This document shows positions 1 through 9,761 of a stretch of 64,000 nt of DNA, piece after piece (within the stretch, counting starts at the first letter, position 1; the number at the start of each line of letters is the position of its first letter). The DNA is from Saussurea involucrata. Lineage: Eukaryota > Streptophyta > Magnoliopsida > Asterales > Asteraceae. The notes under the pieces are model-generated. The model had not been told where the DNA came from. It did no database searches and saw nothing but the letters and a program-made list of their open reading frames with translations. The translations under genes were made by a program, and so were the position numbers. Location of the stretch: positions 28,679,696 to 28,743,695 of the forward strand of contig CM066312.1 of the NCBI GenBank assembly GCA_033807775.1, read 5' to 3'.

Positions 1-1865
1 AATACACACACAAGAAAGTGTTCTTGGTGTTATTCAAATATTTAATATACGAGCAATTTGTTATTCATTAGTGTTATCTATTACTGTTCATCATATTGTT
101 ATTCTCTCATGTTTTATGCTACTCACAATCACTCATACATACACAGCTTTATAATGCTTCCGCTATCTTTGATATTGCTGTTTATATGAGACAAAGTGAA
201 TCTGGGAACCTACAGTATACTTCCACAAAATGGCTACAATGTTCGCACAGAAGGGGCGCAAGTATACACCTCAACTATGGTCGCTACAAGTAATAAAGTG
301 GTAAATATACCAAGATTGTATCCACAGGGATTGGACTTCAAAGTTTCGAGTCCTAAGTCGAGAATACACCAATTTTAATGATAGAAGAATAAACAATTTT
401 GAGCGAGTTTGGTGTTTTTTTTATAATAATAAAATATAAACAAGTAACTAAAATGAGTATGGGTGTAAGTTTCCTTGGGATGAACGTAGTAACAAATGGT
501 TAGTTACTTTGTAACACGCAGTGTCTATAAAAACCCCGATCTCTTGAAATGATGATTTTTATAAACCGGTCCAACAAAGTTCCCATAAAGTGTCCATTGT
601 ATCCGACTCTCAATCTTGCCGATTTAATTAAGTTTGACTCTAAACGTCAAGTTCTACCAGTATGGATATTTATACCCAAATCTCTTTGTGATATAAATCT
701 CGACCGGCATTTGAACCTTAATAAATCATACAAAACCCGCCTTTCGACGTGGTTATCAAAGACTCTCTCAAATATTTGTGCATCCATTAATCCGTATTTC
801 GAATCCGCCCCTCTCGAGGTCAATATCTAATATTAACACTTCAAAGTGATCGGCTTATTCGCGTTGAGTTTAAGTCCCGACTCAAGTGACCAATCTCGAG
901 AGTTAGTAACGCTGGCCACACCCAAGTGTTGCCTACTAGTCTCAAGTTTGCTCACACCCACATCCAAGGGGTGCTTGGATAATGATTAAAGTAGAAGACA
1001 TAACGAGATAAGAAAAGAGTACTTGCATGAATTTAAAATGATGCCCACAGTAACTCACTGTGGACAGGAATTACAATTACAACTACATATCTTCAAGCTT
1101 TTAAGAAGCTTGAAGAATGCCTTAGTGAAGTAAAAAAATGTGAGAGTTAAGTTACAAGTTATATGAAATGAAGGAACCAATTGCTCTAATTTTTTGCTCC
1201 AAAAGGTAGTTGAACTAATGGACAAACTTTCTTCAATCTTTTGGTTAAGAACCAAAGCATGCCATCTTCAAGAGTTCCAGGGATTCACCCCATGCCTTAA
1301 GCCATGCTTGCTCTTATTTTTTTATTGTTGTTGCCCAGATTTAAGCTTTGTCCATCGTGGAACAAAAGAGGTCTGTCCGTGCCCATAGTGGGAATCACTA
1401 CACAATATTAAACCCAAAAATTGATGCAAATAACCATAAAACATCCTCAACAACTCCAAATAAAAAATAAATTAACAAAAGGAAAAACACGAACACATAA
1501 ACAAAAAACACAACTAAAACAGAAGAAAATATTGAAGAGTAGTGGTTTCATCACTTGTTCATCAGCTTGGTCTTCGATTTCAGCGATGAACTCCTTTATC
1601 ATGAAACTTGTCTTCAAGGATTACAAGCAAACATTTACAAATGATCAATCAGTGATCATCACCGAAACTGAACATACTCAGTTATCACAGGTGTACATTT
1701 ATCACTGAGGAAATATTGAAGAGTAGTGGTTTCACATCAACGATACTAAACATAGTTAGTATATTTTCATTGATGGTGAAACACAAATACATAATGTTTA
1801 CTTATAATTTTTCACTAAGTGATTCTAAGGGTCATCATCAAGTCACTGAAGGGTTTGGATCAACA
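1..1865. other. Non-coding DNA, right end probably 3' LTR of Copia-I
   Basis: I recognise no coding region here. The right end reads ...GGATCAACA immediately before a pyrimidine-rich tract that is a polypurine tract on the minus strand, so the end at 1865 is probably the terminal CA of a minus-strand 3' LTR (TGTTGATCC... on the minus strand). The other end of that LTR could not be found, so some of this stretch may be older flanking DNA. The segment around 200-370 has no partner elsewhere in the window. A short hairpin (CCACAGT, 5-nt loop, ACTGTGG) lies at 1045-1063. The 93-codon open frame at 549-830 has no recognisable features. Confidence 0.4.
1527..1734 (+). repeat. 24-bp direct repeat, two copies
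   Basis: The sequence AAATATTGAAGAGTAGTGG followed by TTTCA occurs at 1527-1550 and again at 1711-1734, 184 bp apart. The DNA between the copies is not repeated elsewhere in the window. It lies inside the putative 3' LTR of Copia-I. It could be a local duplication or the remnant of a small insertion. Confidence 0.6.
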
Positions 1866-1879
1866 ATCTCCCCCTATTT
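1866..1879 (-). other. Polypurine tract of Copia-I
   Basis: On the minus strand this reads AAATAGGGGGAGAT directly followed by TGTTGATCC. The arrangement matches the PPT-LTR junctions of Copia-III and Copia-IV (AAAAAGGGGGAGAT then TGTTAGATC). The site would prime plus-strand DNA synthesis. Confidence 0.6.
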
Positions 1880-2135
1880 GATGATGACAAAACAACATCA
1901 AAAAATTGCTAACATAAAAACATAAGGATAAAAGGACTCATAAATACGTGTCCCATTTACTGTTTTCAGGGATCTTTTTAAGTACTGATGGAGTAAAGTA
2001 CTTCATTGAATTTTTTCATTACTTCGTAAAATGGATTACAAGGGAAGTTGAAAAAAATGTAAGTACAACGAAATAAATACAAGTACAAAAAGTTTATAGC
2101 TAATAAAATATAAGAATTACAAGAGATTCTATCAT

Positions 2136-3352
2136 CTAGCAGGGTTCGTCTTTGAAGAGCAGTTTGTCAAAGGCACTTGTCTTTGGGATCATCCAGTCAG
2201 GGACTACTTCTCCCTGTTGTCTTCTTAGTTTTGCTTCGTTCAGTACTTGAGGCTTCAGGAAGAGTCCGGTTCTTGTTAAGTCGCACCAATAGACAAGGTC
2301 TCTGAGTTGGTTCACTGGATTGATAGGCAATTCAGAGAAGCTTTGAAAGCACTTCCTACCATTCCAGTCCAAAAAGGAGATTCTGAGGGGCTCACTGACT
2401 ACTCGAACATGAATGAACTCCTCATCAAGTGGTAGCGAGAGGTTGAGGGCTGATAGATCAGGTGGAGGGCCGAGCACAACTTCCCTAGAGAATTGGATTT
2501 CAGTTTCATTGCGGATAGAAGGCCCTAAGGAAGAGGAGGCACATTTCTTCTTTGCAGGCGCAAGTCTTCGATTTTGGATGAGCGCTGGAGTAGGAGGCAA
2601 CTCGGCCACAGAAGAGACTCTGTCGATCAGCTTGTTCATAAAATTTTGAACATAAGGCTTGAAGCTTGATCTTGATCGCTGAATTGCAGACCTGATTTCC
2701 CACCATTCATCAAAACCATAGGCATCGAGCATTGATACATAACATGTCTTGATTTCCCCGTTCTCCCTAATCACCGTGATGTCTACTATTGGAATACCCT
2801 TTACCGTTCTTCCCTTCAGGTTGACATTTACAATGCGACTAGGATGGTATCTAAAATCAACCTTCTTCTTGCTCCATCTCAGAGTAGTATCGCTAACGTC
2901 TGCCTTCTTTTATTTTCCTTTCCAACCTCCTTAAGCAGAGCTTCTTGAACCTTGAGAGGGAATTTCTTCAGCTTTTTATCAACCACAGAACGCTGAGCAA
3001 TTTGTAGAGCGAACTCTTTATCTTTAAGCTCAGACTTCTGTTTTTCAACAAGAAGTTTCTCAGTCCTGATGGCTTCATCAATCTCTTCAGAGGAAAGGAA
3101 GCTAAGGCTGACTGGAAGAACGATTTGTAAGCGCTGACTTTCTAGCTTCGGAGACATTACTTCTCTTCTCTTAAGTTCATCATCCCATGACCATTGAGGT
3201 GGTCTAGAGGGTCTGTTTGGGTGTGAGAGTAACTCTTGTTCTTCTTCTTGATCATTAGTCTCAATCACTGAGACTGGGATTACATCAGCTAGGGCAGTTG
3301 GGATTATTTGTTGTTGTTGGGGAGCTTCGGCGGTATCCTCAAGCAGGGGATA
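2136..3352 (-). pseudogene. Copia-I 3' accessory ORF, fragment
   Basis: Two minus-strand reading frames (3268-2879 and 2774-2136) join across a frameshift near 2900. Upstream, the frame stays open to a TAG at about 3352. The product is charged, with a probable coiled-coil region (rich in K, E and Q) in the first part. The second part contains GEIKTCYVSMLDAYGFDEWW, which lines up with GKVYYFTDADFEKLSVVDFY in the C-terminal domain of the Copia-IV accessory protein. The frame ends about 260 bp before the PPT, as expected for a gene that follows pol in a SIRE-type element. The homology is weak and seen by eye only. The 5' part of the gene is missing because Copia-II inserted at 3441/3442. The sequence just upstream of 3352 (pyrimidine-rich, then TTGATTCAG) resembles an intron acceptor, but this is speculative. 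Confidence 0.5.
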
Positions 3353-3583
3353 GGACTAGCTGAATCAAAAGATTAAAAAGAGTTAGATCTATTGAGGGTC
3401 AGAAGGAGATAGAAAAAATGGCTACGTATTTGAGGAGATAGTGTTAGAGTCACATAATCTATTGAGAGAATCAATCAATACACAAAGTCTAGAGAGAGAG
3501 AAAACTTGTCATTCATCTAATGCTTCAAAGGGTTACAAGTTTCTCACAATGGAAAGTTACACGGAAAATAAGCTAACATAAGC

Positions 3584-3592
3584 TATTTATAG
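3584..3592 (-). promoter_or_regulatory. TATA box of the Copia-II LTR
   Basis: TATAAATAG on the minus strand is similar to the TATA box of the Copia-IV LTR (27771-27779). It lies within the 13-bp sequence duplicated by LINE-1 insertion, so a second copy is present at 9630-9638 on the other side of the LINE. Confidence 0.6.
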
Positions 3593-3595
3593 TAA

Positions 3596-4010
3596 AAACA
3601 TGGAAATTTCTCTCTCAACTTTGGCGACGGTGGTGACTAGGGTTTCGTACCATGGGCAAGTTTGATCATCTTCCTTCGTTTGTGATTGTTTCTTTTCGGT
3701 TTTTTGGTGTGTTTAGCATAGTTTTACGGTGCATTCAAGTGTTCTTGGCTGTTTGTAAGGAGTTGTTCGGTGCAAAACTAAACGGCGACGCTAGGGTTTG
3801 TGCACTTCATCCTTACAGTTTTTCGTTTTTCTGGTTATTTGTTGTTTCGTCTTTTGTTAACTCTCATGTTCCAAGGGTTGATTAGTGGTATCGAGTTAAA
3901 CCTTACGAGTTTCAGCGCCACGTTTATCGTGGCCTTCGTTGCTCCGAGGTTTTTCTGGGTCTCGCTAGTATTGTCTTGGGGCTGCTGGTTTTCTTTCTCT
4001 CTTGTAGTCA
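3596..4010 (+). promoter_or_regulatory. 5' UTR and probable internal promoter of LINE-1
   Basis: This non-coding stretch lies between the TSD and the ORF1 ATG. It begins shortly before CTAGGGTTTCG and is T-rich. LINE 5' UTRs normally hold the internal promoter, but I see no definite motif. Its presence indicates little or no 5' truncation. Confidence 0.5.
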
Positions 4011-5734
4011 ATGGCCTCAGAGAAAGATCATGTGATTGTGGAGGATGGTAGTGGGAGTGACAGTTCGGAAGGTTTGTCTGCCGATGGCAACCCTAATTTT
4101 CATGGTGATGGTGCAAACCCTAAATTGCATGGTGATGATGCAGACCCTAATCTGCATGGGGTTAGGCACGCACCAATAGGGATGATCCTAAACCCTAATT
4201 CAAACGGGACTGGAGCAGCCTTGAATTCCAATACGCATGCTTCGGAGGAGGGTCGAGGTTCTGTTTTCGATCGACTTATGGGGCCGAGTGGCTTAAAGTT
4301 CGGTCATGTTTCGATTCTAAAAATGGATGCGGGTGCTGCCACTTCCTCATACGCGGCAATACTCAAGAGTAGTTCGGACCAGGTTGGTAAATCCTTGAAT
4401 TTTTTCCCTTTGAAGGAAAAGGGTGATACACGAATTGAGTTGCCGTTGTCTCTAACGGAGAACGCTGCTACTCTCTATAAGAACACCCTCTATGGCAACT
4501 TTCTTGGACCACGATTGTATTTTCCCACAGTGTAGAAAATCGTTAAATCACTTTGGGGCAAATTTGGGCTTCAAGATTCTATGATGAACGAGAATGGGTT
4601 TCTATTCTTTCGGTTTGGGGATGACAGTGGATTAAGGCAGGTTCTGGAGGGGGCCCTTGGATGATTCGTGGAATTCCCTTGTTTGTCTTCCCATGGGATC
4701 CCCATCTAGGCTTGATAAAACCGAAGCACAAGTCTTGTCCGTTGTGGGTCAAGCTTCATAACATACCACTCATGGATTTTAACAGGGAGGGTGTGGGAAG
4801 GATTGCCAGTGCTCTTGGTGTTCCCAAGACGATGGATGAATGTACTGCGATGATGTGTGATAATTCTTGGGGATGGCCGGGGTTTGTGAAGGTTCTTGTT
4901 GGTGTGTGGGTTGTAGGTGAGCTTAAACGCGAACTACAAGTGTCGGTCCCAAATGTGAATGGGGGTAAGGAAATGGTGGTTCCCATTTGGGTGGAATATC
5001 TTTGGGAACCGTCTCAGTGTTCTCATTGTCTTGTTTTTGGTCACAAGACTTCCTCATGTGTCAAAGCTACGATCAATAGGGATATTGTTAAGGTGAAGGG
5101 TGTGGAAAATAAGGATGACGATGTCTTCACTTTGGTTACTAACAAACGGAAGCAACAAAGGCAGTGGGAGCATGAATCTACGAGTTCTATGGGGAATAAA
5201 AGGAGGTCCAGTTTGGTTTATCGACCGGTGCAAAAGCATAGTATGGCTCAAGATGTTGCGGTGGAGAACCACACCGCTCCTGACCCACGGGTTTCGCATG
5301 ATGGTACGGAGGAAACATGTCAGGAACAACCACGGGTGCATGAATCTGGTCCACTAAATCTAGGTTTGGATGTGTCCTCTGCAAAAGATGGTTTGAATGA
5401 TGAGCTACCTATGGCTCCATTGCCACAGATGGAAAACTTGAGTTTGGTGCATGGTGTGCATGGGGATGGTGGAAAGGACTCTAGGGCAACGTCACGAACT
5501 CCGACTGCAAACACGATGGTTCTTCCCTCTATCCTGAAGGCGTGTTCTAAAGCTAAGTGAGGGCCTCCATTGGTGGGTACTAATCGATTTTCAGCTCTTA
5601 TGGATGAAGAATGTGCCAATAATCTTGCGGTAGATGTGACAAACGTAAACCATAATTCTAGTGGGACTATGGAGATGGCCGATCCTTTGGTGCCAGGTGT
5701 GAAAGGTACTACCTTTTCTGACTCCTCATGTTAA
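4011..5734 (+). pseudogene. LINE-1 ORF1 (DUF4283, zinc knuckle)
   Basis: This is the nucleic-acid-binding ORF1 protein of a plant L1-type LINE. It starts at ATG 4011 (MASEKDHV...). The N-terminal third is low complexity, with repeats around NPNFHGDGANPKLHGDDADP. A DUF4283-like domain follows (about 4400-4960; GLIKPKHKSCPLWVKLH, FNREGVGRIASALGVPK), then a zinc knuckle CSHCLVFGHKTSSC near 5020-5062. Breaks: TAG at 4532-4534, a one-base deletion near 4650 (GGAGGGGGCCC), and TGA at 5558-5560. The frame ends with TAA at 5732-5734, overlapping the ORF2 ATG by seven bases. Members of this protein family are often misannotated as host genes. It is non-functional as it stands. Confidence 0.9.
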
Positions 5735-8700
5735 ATCTTGGCGCATGGAATATTAGGGGTTTGAACTCCCTAATAAAACAACGTGAGGTAAAGCATTTGA
5801 TCCACTCTCATTCGCTTTCTTTTTGTGCTATCATTGAGTCGCATGTTCTTGCTAGTAATCTTCCTACGATTTTTCAACATATATTTGGCAAGTGGTCTTG
5901 GGTGTTAAACCAAACTCATTGTTTGCATGGGACTCGAATTATCACGGGATGGGATCCAGCGATTTGTGATATTATGGTCATTGTAATGTCGGACCAAGTT
6001 CTCACTTTAAAATTTATTTTCGCGCTTCACATAAGTCCTTTTATGCACCCGTTGTTTATGCGGTAAACTCTTTGGAAGGACGACGTCCTCTTTGGAATGA
6101 TTTCCTCCAATTCAAGCAACTGGTCAATGTGGGGCCTTGGTAACTTCTGGGAGATTTTAATACGGATGAAAGTGAGGGTTGGTCCTCAAACGGTGATCTC
6201 GGGATGACTGAGTTTTTGGAGTGTGTGGGAAATATTGATGTCTTTGATGCTAAGTATACAGGAATTCAGTATACTTTGGCACAAAAACCGAGGGGTGGTG
6301 GCGGGATTGTTAGAAAACTTGATCGTATTATGCTCAATGCTTCCTTTGAAGATGTTATTGGCAATGTTGCGGTTAAATATTTGCCAAGAGGTGTTTCAGA
6401 CCATAGTCCAATGGTTGCTACGTTGGATTGTGGAAATATTAAAGGTACACGACCTTTTAAATTTGATAATTTTATTACTCGCCATTCGAATTTTTTGCAG
6501 ACGGTCCAATCGGCTTGGAATGTTCCTGTAGAGGGAAGCTTTGTGTATTGCCTCCAAACCCGTTTGAAAGCTCTTAAACAACAACTTCGATCTCTACGTA
6601 GTTTGCATGGCAATGTAACTAAGCATGTGCATGATCTACGGGTTGAGGTTGAGGAAGTACAAAACGTGGTCGATGTCGATCCCTCTAATCCTTTACTACA
6701 AGAAGACCTTGCTCATGTGCTTTCGGCTTTTCAAGAGGCCTTGCATGTGGAAGAGGAAAATTTTTTACAGAGGGCAAAAATACGATGGCTTGCGGAAGGG
6801 GATTCCAATACGTCGTTTTTCCATAATGTTGTTAAGGAAAAGCGGAGCAATAACCGAATTAATGCGGTAATAGACACTAATGACAAGGTTATTAGTGGTC
6901 GCGGTTTTGAAAATGTGTTCGTTGAGCATTTTCGTGGTATTCTTGGAGGGGTTGATTCTAATGTCAACCCGGACCTTCCAACGGTTTTCTTTGTGCATAG
7001 GCTGTCTATTGAGGACGCCAATTTCATGATCCGACCAATCACTAAGGATGAGGTGAAACGTGCAATGTTTGATATTGGAGATGATTGGGCTCCAGGTTCT
7101 GATGGGTTCACATCTAAATTCTTTAAGGCCTCATGTGACGTTGTGGGGAAGGATGTTGAATTGGCTATTCAAGATTTTTTCTATCGTGGGCGTTTGGCTA
7201 GAGAGTTAAACCATACTTCTATTTGTCTCATTCCGAAAGTTCCAAATGCTTTTCAGGTTACGGAATTTTGGCCGATCTCTCTTTGTAATGTGCTTTACAA
7301 GTGTATCGCTAAAATTATTTCATGGAGAATCAAGGGTTTCCTTGATCAATTGGTAAGCCCGGACCAATCGGCTTTTATTCCGGGTAGAAGGATTACGGTC
7401 AATAACCTTATGGCCCATGAGTTGGTGGCTGGATATGGTCGAGAAATGGGCCTCCTCGTTGCTCGTTTAAAATTGATATACAAAAGGCATACGACTTGGT
7501 GGATTGGCGTTTTTTCCTTGGTTCTACATGGCATGGTGTTTCATCCGATCATGCAGCATTGGATCATGGAGGTTGTTTCTACCATATCGTACCCGATTAA
7601 TGTTAATGGCCAATCGCATGGTTTTTTTAAGGGTGCAAGAGGAATCAGGCAAGGGTGTCCATTGTCGCCGTATCTTTTTACGGTTGTTATGGAGGTTTTT
7701 ACCTGCTTTCTTCGCCGCATGATTAATGAGGCCGCGGATTTTCATTATCATAAGGGATGTTCTCGACTACTTCTTACTCATTTATGTTTTGCGGATGACT
7801 TGATGGTCTTTACAAGGGTGATGTCTCGTCGGTCCAGGTATTAAAACGTGCTTTGGATGATTTTGCAGCTGCGTCTGGATTGCGACCAAGTATGGATAAG
7901 AGTTCGGTATATTTTTCTAATGTTGAGCCGGATGTTATGGATGATATTACGGCTGTGTTACCATTCCGGCAGGGTGCTCTTCCTTTTCGTTATTTAGGTG
8001 TGCCTTTATATTCCAAGCGGCTTTGTGTGACTGACTTTAATCCATTGCTTGCTAAGGTACGTGCTCGGTCAATTGGAAATCTAAGTTTCTTTCATTTGGC
8101 GGACGATTACAGCTCGTGAAATCGGTGTTGGAATCCCTCCAACTCTACTGGATGATGATTCCATCTTCGGTGGTTCAAGAATTGGTGAAGCTGTCTTGTG
8201 ATTTTCTTTGGACTCACGGTGAATCATCGAAGGGCAAGATACGAGTTGCATGGGATGATGTATGCAAACCGAAGGAAATGGGTGTCTTGGGTCTTAAACG
8301 TTTGGCCACATGGAATCGGTCGTTACTCACGACACATGTTTGGGATGTTTTGAGAAAACGAAATTCTGATTGGGTGACTTGGATATATCAATATCGCCTT
8401 CGTGGTGCCTCTTTTTGGACCGTCGGGCCAACCTCGAGTTCTACTTGGTTGTGGCGTCGACTTTTGGCACTTAGGGAACACATTCGTCCTTTTTTCCTCC
8501 ATGTGATTGGCAATGTGTGTTCAACGAATGCTTGGGAGGACAAATGGTTGGCCCTTGGCCATTTGTCCCGCTTTCTATCTTATCGTATTTTTCATACCGG
8601 GGGATATACGAAGACTACCACGGTGGCGGAGGTGGTGAATTCACTCCAAGGTTGGCCTCCGGATTGGATGGAAGATGCTCAGATTTGTCTTTTATGCCTA

Positions 8701-9473
8701 TTCCATCTCTTTGTCTTGATGGTAGGGATCGTGTTATGTGGATAAATCGCCAGAATCAATCGGTTGCTTTCACGGTTTCGGAAGTGTGGAAGACTCTTAA
8801 TGGCCCACCTCAAGAGGTTTTTTGGCATAAATTGTGTTGGTTCCCGAAGCATATGCTAAAACACTATTTTTGTCTATGGATTGCGTTCCGCATGCGGTTA
8901 CCAACTCAAGATCGCATGCAAGGTTGGCGGGATGACGATATGATATGTAGCTTATGTAATCAATGTATGGACTCTCACCATCATCAGTTTTTTGACTGCC
9001 CATTTTCGGCTTGTGTATGGAGGGATATTAAGACTGAAATGCATGCTTCTCGTTTTCCAAATGTGTGAGAGGAGATTCTTGATGCCATATCTCATAGGAT
9101 GTGGCACCCGAGGGAACTACGAACCAAGATTCTTTTCGCGGCGACTATTTATTATCTATGGCGAGAAAGGAATAATCGTCTCTTTTCGGATAAAAAGAGG
9201 ACTGCTCACCAGTTGGTAACGAAAATTAAAAAAGTGGTGTATTTGCGTATTTCGGGATTGGTGGTCGATGTGCCTATGGCTAGGCGTGATGAAGGCCGAA
9301 GACAACCAAGCAGATTGATGGAGTGCCCTTTTCATGATTATGCATCCTTTGTTGCGGCTACCTTGGGGTTTTATGGTGGAGCTTACTTCATTTTATTTGT
9401 TATGCTTGTTATGTCATTATCCTTGTGTTTATTTTGGCTTTTAACATTATGGTATGGCATTGTAGAGATTTTT
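5728..9473 (+). pseudogene. LINE-1 ORF2 (endonuclease, reverse transcriptase, zf-RVT)
   Basis: This replicase ORF would nick the target and copy the LINE RNA at the cut. It starts at ATG 5728 (MLNLGAWNIRGLN...). The AP-endonuclease domain (5728 to about 6420) retains WNIRG, an Glu in the IIESH motif, GDFN (near 6150) and SDHSP (near 6400). The RT domain spans about 7060-7850, with RQGCPLSPYLF and FADD (near 7790). A zf-RVT module is at about 8830-9035 (CSLCNQCMDSHHHQFFDC). Frameshifts occur near 6010-6060, within the RT around 7450-7500, near 7840, 8070-8110 and 8690. Stops include TAA near 6140 and TGA at 9066-9068. The coding sequence continues to TAG near 9473. It is clearly inactive. Confidence 0.9.
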
Positions 9474-9628
9474 TAGTTTCTTTTAGTTGGGTTATCCACC
9501 CCGTATTGGGCCTGTCCTTTATTGTGGGTGGAGTTCCTTGTTGGGAGAGAGTCCCTCGCCATGTAGGTGTATTTTTTCCGTTTTTATCTATATATTGCCA
9601 GGAGTGCCGACTCCTTTCTAGAAAAAAT
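9474..9628 (+). other. LINE-1 3' UTR
   Basis: Non-coding tail ending CTTTCTAGAAAAAAT just before the TSD. The other two LINEs end with a related stretch (TGCCTGGATTTTTCCTC then A-rich), which marks the shared 3' end recognised by the family reverse transcriptase. There is no long poly(A). Confidence 0.7.
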
Positions 9629-9745
9629 CTATTTATAGTAAGTCATGACAAGCTCACGACTTTACTATTCATTACAAGGTAAAACACAGTTTAAGAACAT
9701 AATGAACAACTAACTGCCTGATTACAACAGAATCATACTCCAACA

Positions 9746-9760
9746 TTCTCCCCCTTTGGA
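9746..9760 (-). other. Polypurine tract of Copia-II
   Basis: On the minus strand this reads CAAAGGGGGAGAA directly before the LTR start TGTTGGAGT. It fixes the inner edge of the 3' LTR at 9745. The accessory ORF ends immediately beside it. Confidence 0.75.
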
Positions 9761-9761
9761 A

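Larger units (their letters stand above)
3596..9628 (+). mobile_element. LINE-1, full-length but degenerate L1-clade LINE
   Basis: A 6033-bp non-LTR retrotransposon flanked by perfect 13-bp TSDs, CTATTTATAGTAA, at 3583-3595 and 9629-9641. It has a 5' UTR of about 415 bp, ORF1 (DUF4283 plus CCHC), ORF2 (endonuclease, reverse transcriptase, zf-RVT) and a short A-rich 3' end (TAGAAAAAAT). It is the most damaged of the three LINEs, with many stops and frameshifts in both ORFs, yet the TSD is still exact. It is the same family as LINE-2 and LINE-3: ORF2 is alignable throughout, and the 3' UTRs share the stretch TTGTGTTTATTTTGG. Confidence 0.92.
3442..9745 (-). repeat. 3' LTR of Copia-II, split by LINE-1
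   Basis: The LTR is 3442-3595 plus 9642-9745, about 258 bp after removing LINE-1 and one TSD copy. On the plus strand it starts TGTTAGAGTC and ends ACTCCAACA, next to the PPT. Its internal layout resembles the Copia-III LTR: a (GA)n stretch (CTAGAGAGAGAG) and then a TATA box. The TATA box (TATAAATAG on the minus strand, 3584-3592) lies inside the LINE-1 target site, so the LINE separates U3 from R/U5. Confidence 0.7.

Noticed and set aside
549..830. 93-codon plus-strand ORF as a gene
   Set aside because: No recognisable motif, no partner in the window and no supporting codon pattern; open by chance in A/T-rich DNA is likely.
4011..5734. DUF4283/zinc-knuckle ORFs as host genes
   Set aside because: Each lies directly before a LINE ORF2 within a TSD-bounded element.
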